Positions 7,210 to 10,105 of a stretch of 10,105 nt of DNA are shown one piece after another. A model generated the notes under the pieces. The model did no database searches. It was not told where the DNA came from and saw nothing but the letters and a program-made list of their open reading frames with translations. The stretch spans positions 3,349 to 13,453 of the forward strand of contig DBCV01000044.1 in NCBI GenBank assembly GCA_002293245.1, written 5' to 3'. This DNA comes from Candidatus Saccharibacteria bacterium UBA949. Lineage in GTDB: Bacteria; Patescibacteriota; Saccharimonadia; Saccharimonadales; Saccharimonadaceae. Position 1 is the stretch's first letter. The number at the start of each line of letters is the position of its first letter. Made by a program: the position numbers and the translations under genes.

Positions 7210-7216
7210 CCTCCTT
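7210..7216 (-). promoter_or_regulatory. Shine-Dalgarno of the 6361-7200 gene
   Basis: Minus strand AAGGAGG, 9 bases before the ATG. It lies just downstream of copy 1 of the 12-base repeat. Confidence 0.8.
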
Positions 7217-7217
7217 G

Positions 7218-7229
7218 AGAGTTTTTCGC
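7218..7229 (-). repeat. 12-base direct repeat, copy 1 (leader of the 6361-7200 gene)
   Basis: Minus strand GCGAAAAACTCT in the 5' leader, just upstream of the Shine-Dalgarno. Its first bases also close a possible leader hairpin (TCGCAC near 7258-7253 with GTGCGA near 7231-7226). Confidence 0.6.
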
Positions 7230-7265
7230 ACGATAGGGACAGTGATTGTAAGGTGCGATATGGAT

Positions 7266-7294
7266 ATTATACTACATATTGCGTAAAAATTCAA
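7266..7294 (-). promoter_or_regulatory. Near-consensus promoter of the 6361-7200 gene
   Basis: Minus strand TTGAAT (7294-7289), 17-base spacer, perfect TATAAT (7271-7266). Predicted start near 7259 gives a leader of about 58 bases. The -35 follows the T-run of the upstream gene's terminator almost directly. Confidence 0.85.
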
Positions 7295-7296
7295 TG

Positions 7297-7323
7297 AAAA
7301 ACCGCCATGCTAGGGCTTGGCGG
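7297..7323 (-). terminator. Intrinsic terminator of the 7353-8168 gene
   Basis: Minus strand CCGCCA (7323-7318) pairs with TGGCGG (7307-7302) across a 10-base loop, followed by five T (7301-7297). It lies about 30 bases after the TAA. Confidence 0.85.
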
Positions 7324-7370
7324 GTTTAAGATGTGATTTGCGTATTGGCTGGTTAGACAATGGAGATATC
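7297..7370 (-). repeat. Diverged direct repeat, copy 2: 3' end of the intact gene plus terminator
   Basis: Partner of 6079-6152, 72% identical over 74 bases without gaps. It covers the last five codons, stop and terminator of the 7353-8168 gene. Confidence 0.7.
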
Positions 7371-8168
7371 TTTGTCCTCTTTGAAGCCAGCGGGGTCGTA
7401 GTTTTGAATGACGTCTTCGAGCATTGTGAGTGCTGTGATGAGGTCGGTTTGGCAGGATTGTACGCCGGTGGTAAATGCGAACTTGTCTTTGCTGGATTTG
7501 ATGAAAGTAATCGCGTCGTCTCCGCGCGAAAACGTAAGCATCGTTCTGCCGATGATATCGTAGGTCAGCAGTTTAGTCTTGCCAAAAACTCCGCCGACGC
7601 CTCTGACTTTGGCATTCATGATAGCTTCGTGCATGCCTTTTTCGACGTAAACTTTCTCGACAAACTTGTTGAAGTAGATGTCCACTGCACACCATGCGCC
7701 ATTCAGGATGGTATAGTCCGCTTGGCGTTCTGGCATGGCCTTTTCCATAATCAGCCGGAATTCATCCCGGGCCAAGAGGCCTTCGATGCTGACCTGTTCG
7801 GTGTAAACGCCAAGTTTTGCTGGGTACCTTTGCCAAAAATTTTCGTATTTGTCGCGGTACTTCCTGACCCAGGCCTCGTTGGATTCTTCGAACGTGGTAA
7901 TGGCCCGGAGTAGTAATTCGCCACGATGGTGTCCTATGTCGTCAACTTTAGGAAATTCAGGTTTGTATATCTCGTCGAACCTTCGGAAGTAATCGATGAG
8001 ATAGTTGGTGAACTGTAGGGTGTGTACGGTTTTGCGGTTGCTTTTGTCTTGGCGGAATCGACGGAGTGCTTTGACGATGTCCGCAATGCGGTGGTAAGTG
8101 CGGTGGGGCGGGGAAGGGGGGATAAATGCGAGGTCGAGAACTTCTTGCTCGCGTTTGCCTGGCTTCAT
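7353..8168 (-). CDS. Unrecognised charged, mostly helical protein
   Basis: A 271-residue protein that I do not recognise. It has no signal peptide or membrane segment. The N-terminus is basic (MKPGKREQE), followed by a Pro-rich IPPSPPHRTYHR stretch (16-27), then a strongly charged part rich in Arg, Lys, Tyr and Trp to about residue 125 (for example ALRRFRQDKSNRK and WVRKYRDKYENFWQRYP). A Gly/Lys segment (VRGVGGVFGKTKLL near 188-201) is not a Walker A motif. The basic aromatic first half could bind nucleic acid, but nothing specific shows it. The ATG at 8168 has AAAGGAG 8 bases upstream. The gene has its own strong promoter, a leader of about 90 bases, and its own terminator. A diverged copy of its 3' end lies about 1.2 kb downstream, so a paralogue once stood there. 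Confidence 0.75.
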   Translation of the reverse strand: MKPGKREQEVLDLAFIPPSPPHRTYHRIADIVKALRRFRQDKSNRKTVHTLQFTNYLIDYFRRFDEIYKPEFPKVDDIGHHRGELLLRAITTFEESNEAWVRKYRDKYENFWQRYPAKLGVYTEQVSIEGLLARDEFRLIMEKAMPERQADYTILNGAWCAVDIYFNKFVEKVYVEKGMHEAIMNAKVRGVGGVFGKTKLLTYDIIGRTMLTFSRGDDAITFIKSSKDKFAFTTGVQSCQTDLITALTMLEDVIQNYDPAGFKEDKDISIV

Positions 8169-8176
8169 GATGGTGG

Positions 8177-8183
8177 CTCCTTT
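8177..8183 (-). promoter_or_regulatory. Shine-Dalgarno of the 7353-8168 gene
   Basis: Minus strand AAAGGAG with 8 bases to the ATG at 8168. Confidence 0.75.
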
Positions 8184-8266
8184 CGCAAATCAGAATATGT
8201 TAATGTTCGACGGATATGCCCGTCGTTGCGTGCGGCCCTCGGAGTTTTTCTTACGGCCACTAGGTA

Positions 8267-8295
8267 AGTGTATCATATTGTCTTGGTTATGTCAA
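8267..8295 (-). promoter_or_regulatory. Promoter of the 7353-8168 gene with perfect -35 and extended -10
   Basis: Minus strand TTGACA (8295-8290), 17-base spacer, TACACT (8272-8267) preceded by TGA, giving an extended -10. The TT of the -35 is the end of the T-run of the tRNA terminator. The leader of about 90 bases contains a small hairpin (GACGG and CCGTC near 8224-8209). Confidence 0.75.
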
Positions 8296-8329
8296 AAAAA
8301 ACGACCCTGCGATCTGTGGAAGGGGTCAT
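8294..8329 (-). terminator. Intrinsic terminator of the initiator tRNA unit
   Basis: Minus strand ATGACCC (8329-8323) pairs with GGGTCGT (8307-8301), including one G:T pair, across a 15-base loop, followed by a run of T to 8294. The T-run merges into the -35 box of the next promoter. Confidence 0.8.
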
Positions 8330-8351
8330 ATTGCTTGTCTGTCAAAAATCT

Positions 8352-8428
8352 TGGTTGCGGGGGTTGGATTTGAACCAACGACCTTGTGGTTATGAGCCAC
8401 ACGAGCTACCAGGCTGCTCTACCCCGCG
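8352..8428 (-). tRNA. Initiator tRNA-fMet (anticodon CAT)
   Basis: A 77-base tRNA with CCA encoded. Acceptor strand CGCGGGG pairs with CCCCGC, leaving the unpaired C1 x A72 that marks bacterial initiators for formylation. The D stem GAGC/GCTC contains the initiator-type A11:U24 pair, and the D loop AGCCTGGTA and T loop TTCAAAT equal those of E. coli tRNA-fMet. Anticodon loop CTCATAA carries CAT at 8394-8392. The anticodon stem is TGTGG/CCACA, so the usual three G:C pairs at 29-31/39-41 are only two, with U29:A41 replacing the first. It has its own promoter and terminator, a single-gene transcript. Confidence 0.97.
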
Positions 8429-8447
8429 ACATATTTGGTATTGTTCA

Positions 8448-8476
8448 ATTTTACGCTACTTGCGCTGGGATGTCAA
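8448..8476 (-). promoter_or_regulatory. Strong promoter of the initiator tRNA gene
   Basis: Minus strand TTGACA (8476-8471), 17-base spacer, TAAAAT (8453-8448). Predicted start near 8441, 13 bases before the mature tRNA. The -35 box lies inside the spacer of the divergent murC promoter. Confidence 0.85.
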
Positions 8477-8488
8477 GACGTGTATAAT
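8460..8488 (+). promoter_or_regulatory. murC promoter, apparently leaderless
   Basis: Perfect TATAAT at 8483-8488, with a weak TTGCGC 17 bases upstream at 8460-8465. The ATG at 8495 follows after exactly 6 bases, so the transcript should begin on the start codon. Confidence 0.65.
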
Positions 8489-8494
8489 ATATGT

Positions 8495-9904
8495 ATGATA
8501 GGAGAGGTAAGTGGCGGCAGAGATTTGGGGGCGATGCGGGTGTATTTTGCGGGCGTGGGTGGCGTGGGAATTGGACCGCTAGCGATTTTTGCGAGTGAGG
8601 CTGGTTTGGAGGTGTTTGGGAGTGATTTGGCGCCGAGTTTTGTGTCGAAAGAGGTGGCGGCAGCTGGAGTTGAGGTCAGAATTGGCCAACAGGCGCAGAA
8701 CGGGGAGTATCTACGATACGTGCAGCGGGAACTGCTGGAGCGGGATAGGCGAGGGTTGGATTGGTTTGTTTATACTTCGGCGTTGCCAGAAGGTAGCGCT
8801 GAATTGGTGGCGGCTCGGGAAATTGCAGAGGAGTCGATAGAGGTTGGCGGTCGAGGATTGAAAATAAGCAAGCGGGATGATTTTTTGCAGTTTTTGGTGG
8901 AGGAATTGGGGTTAAAAATGTTGGCGATGGCTGGGACGCATGGCAAAACTACGTCAACAGCGATGGTGATTTGGGTTTTTCACGAGCTGGGCCTGCCGTT
9001 GAACTACCTTGTGGGAACGACTTTGGGTTTTGGGCCTAGCGCTAAATATAGCGTATCGACACCATATATAGCGTATGAGTGCGATGAATATGATCGCAAT
9101 TTCTTGAAGTTTTCGCCAGAGATTGCGGTGATTCCGTCGTTGGACTACGATCATCCGGATACGTTTGCGACGGAGGGGGAGTATTTGGAGGCGTTTCGGG
9201 AGTTTGTGGAGAGGTGTAAGAGGGTCGTTACTACTGGGGAAGTGGTGGAGCTGCTAAGCTCTTCTGCGCTAGTCCAACCGCGAACGGCGACGGTGTCGAT
9301 CCCCAACCCGGGGTTAACGTTGGCGGGAGAGCATAATCGGATGAATGCGACGCTGGTGCTGGAGATGTTGAAGATTTTGGACATTCCGGGGTTGACAGAG
9401 AATCGGATTGTTGATGCATTGAATCGGTTTCCGGGGAGTGACAGGCGGTTTGAGCGGTTGGCCGATGGGGTTTATACAGATTATGCGCATCACCCGCGGG
9501 AGATCAAGGCGACATTGCAGATGGCTCGGGAGCTGGGGCGGAAAGTGGCTGTTGTTTATCAGCCGCACCAGAATACTCGGCAACATCAGGTGCGAGATGA
9601 GTATCACGATGCGTTTATGGGGACGGATAAGGTGTTTTGGCTGCCGACATATCTGGTGCGAGAGGACGAGAACCTGCCGGTTTTGACGCCGAGCGACTTG
9701 ATCGCTGGGCTGGACAACGCAGAGGTGGCAGAGACGGCGGAATTGGATGATGAGCTTATTAAAAAGCTGAAGAAATTGCATCGAGATGGATACAATATCG
9801 TGCTGATGACTGCTGGACCAGCAGATGGATGGTTGAGAAATAATGTAAAAGCGATTGCAGGGGAGGGCAGATCGGTTGGTGATGATGCGCGAGAGCGCGG
9901 TTGA
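8495..9904 (+). CDS. murC: UDP-N-acetylmuramate--L-alanine ligase
   Basis: A 469-residue Mur ligase that adds L-alanine to UDP-MurNAc using ATP, the first amino-acid step of peptidoglycan precursor synthesis in the cytoplasm. The N-terminal Rossmann domain begins VYFAGVGGVGIGPLA near residue 16, followed by a GSDL segment. The ATP-binding loop AGTHGKTTST is at 146-155, ECDEYDRNFL at 195-204, LDYDHPDTF near 216-224, GEHNRMNA at 278-285, SDRRFERL at 315-322 and DYAHHPREIKATL at 329-341. These favour MurC over the related tripeptide ligase Mpl. Family-variable positions include ECDEYD for the common EADExD and AGPAD near the end for the usual GAGD. Start 8495 fits a leaderless transcript; ATG 8534, exactly at the Rossmann strand, is the alternative, but it lacks a good Shine-Dalgarno. 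The open frame to 8435 overlaps the promoter and is rejected. It ends in TGA. Confidence 0.92.
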   Translation: MIGEVSGGRDLGAMRVYFAGVGGVGIGPLAIFASEAGLEVFGSDLAPSFVSKEVAAAGVEVRIGQQAQNGEYLRYVQRELLERDRRGLDWFVYTSALPEGSAELVAAREIAEESIEVGGRGLKISKRDDFLQFLVEELGLKMLAMAGTHGKTTSTAMVIWVFHELGLPLNYLVGTTLGFGPSAKYSVSTPYIAYECDEYDRNFLKFSPEIAVIPSLDYDHPDTFATEGEYLEAFREFVERCKRVVTTGEVVELLSSSALVQPRTATVSIPNPGLTLAGEHNRMNATLVLEMLKILDIPGLTENRIVDALNRFPGSDRRFERLADGVYTDYAHHPREIKATLQMARELGRKVAVVYQPHQNTRQHQVRDEYHDAFMGTDKVFWLPTYLVREDENLPVLTPSDLIAGLDNAEVAETAELDDELIKKLKKLHRDGYNIVLMTAGPADGWLRNNVKAIAGEGRSVGDDARERG

Positions 9905-9929
9905 CGATTAAAAATAAGCGGGGTATAAT
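9901..9929 (+). promoter_or_regulatory. Strong promoter overlapping the murC stop codon, apparently leaderless
   Basis: TTGACG at 9901-9906, 17-base spacer, perfect TATAAT at 9924-9929, then 6 bases to the ATG at 9936. The murC TGA stop (9902-9904) is inside the -35 box. Confidence 0.8.
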
Positions 9930-9935
9930 GGAATT

Positions 9936-10105
9936 ATGAACGAGTTTTTCAAGGGGGCCTGGGGAGATGTATCGGAATGGTTTCGTGAGCATTTTCTAGT
10001 GGCGCTTTTTACACTTGCCATTGGGTTTTTGTTGTACAAGTTTGGGGGCAAGCTAATTTCGAAGATTGTGGAGTTTTTTGTGCGGAGCGCAAAGCACAAG
10101 ACTTC
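9936..10105 (+). CDS. Membrane protein N-terminus, possibly MscS-type mechanosensitive channel
   Basis: Only the first 56 codons are in the window. An amphipathic start (MNEFFKGAWGDVSEWFREH) is followed by one hydrophobic segment, about residues 20-35 (FLVALFTLAIGFLLY), and then a basic stretch KFGGKLISKIVEFFVRSAKH. A short helix, one membrane span with a central Gly, and then Gly-Lys and Lys/Arg-rich residues resemble the first transmembrane helix of small MscS-family channels, which open under membrane tension to release osmolytes. The diagnostic pore helix (TM3) is outside the window, so this is tentative. The gene has its own promoter and no Shine-Dalgarno. It follows murC by 31 bases on the same strand and may also receive readthrough. 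Confidence 0.6.
   Translation, partial: MNEFFKGAWGDVSEWFREHFLVALFTLAIGFLLYKFGGKLISKIVEFFVRSAKHKT

Noticed and set aside
7317..7913. A 198-codon plus-strand frame opposite the 7353-8168 gene
   Set aside because: It overlaps the terminator hairpin and lacks a Shine-Dalgarno, while the minus-strand frame has promoter, Shine-Dalgarno and terminator in the right order.
8435..8494. Upstream ATG of the murC frame at 8435
   Set aside because: This region holds the tRNA promoter and the murC -35/-10 boxes.
9942..9949. AGTTTTTC, the complement of the GAAAAACT leader motif, near the right edge
   Set aside because: It encodes residues in the N-terminus of the membrane protein and is not in a leader on that strand.
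1..10105. CRISPR arrays, insertion sequences, toxin-antitoxin or defence genes
   Set aside because: No regularly spaced repeats, transposase or recombinase motifs, or recognisable small toxin/antitoxin pair were seen.

Overview
The window looks like chromosomal DNA from a small-genome bacterium of the Candidate Phyla Radiation, most likely Candidatus Saccharibacteria (TM7). This rests on the overall character of the DnaE, MurC and small SpoU-family proteins, very short gene spacing, and TGA used as an ordinary stop (SpoU-family gene and murC), which excludes the recoded Gracilibacteria/Absconditabacteria code. No database search was possible, so the taxonomy is inference.

Layout: (1) 1-884, minus: N-terminal part of a GspE/PilB-type secretion/pilus ATPase running off the left edge. 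(2) 1145-1555, plus: a small secreted protein of unknown function in a self-contained unit with a near-perfect promoter and an intrinsic terminator. (3) 1689-2201, plus: a minimal SpoU/TrmH-type RNA 2'-O-methyltransferase, convergent with (4) dnaE, 2209-5976, minus, the replicative polymerase with an intact-looking PHP site. (5) 5977-8351: an accessory island with two unrecognised genes on the minus strand (6361-7200 and 7353-8168), each with its own near-consensus promoter, strong Shine-Dalgarno and terminator. They lie beside a patch of debris holding the C-terminal tail of a glutathione peroxidase gene and a 72% identical copy of the 3' end and terminator of the 7353-8168 gene. (6) 8352-8428, minus: an initiator tRNA-fMet with a non-standard third G:C pair. 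(7) 8495-9904, plus: murC. (8) 9936-10105, plus: the start of a membrane protein, possibly a small-conductance mechanosensitive channel.

Two patterns stand out. First, dnaE, murC and the last gene have a clear -10 box placed so that transcription should begin at or almost at the ATG, with no Shine-Dalgarno: they look leaderless. The ATPase, the secreted protein and the two unknown genes instead have strong Shine-Dalgarno sequences and 40-90 base leaders. Second, the 6361-7200 gene is bounded by an exact 12-base direct repeat whose distal copy sits at the break point of the glutathione peroxidase remnant, suggesting that this gene cassette replaced most of an older gene.

The recognisable genes serve replication (dnaE), translation (initiator tRNA, RNA methyltransferase), cell-wall precursor synthesis (murC) and surface structures (pilus/secretion ATPase, possible mechanosensitive channel). 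No mobile-element enzyme, CRISPR array or defence gene was recognised.
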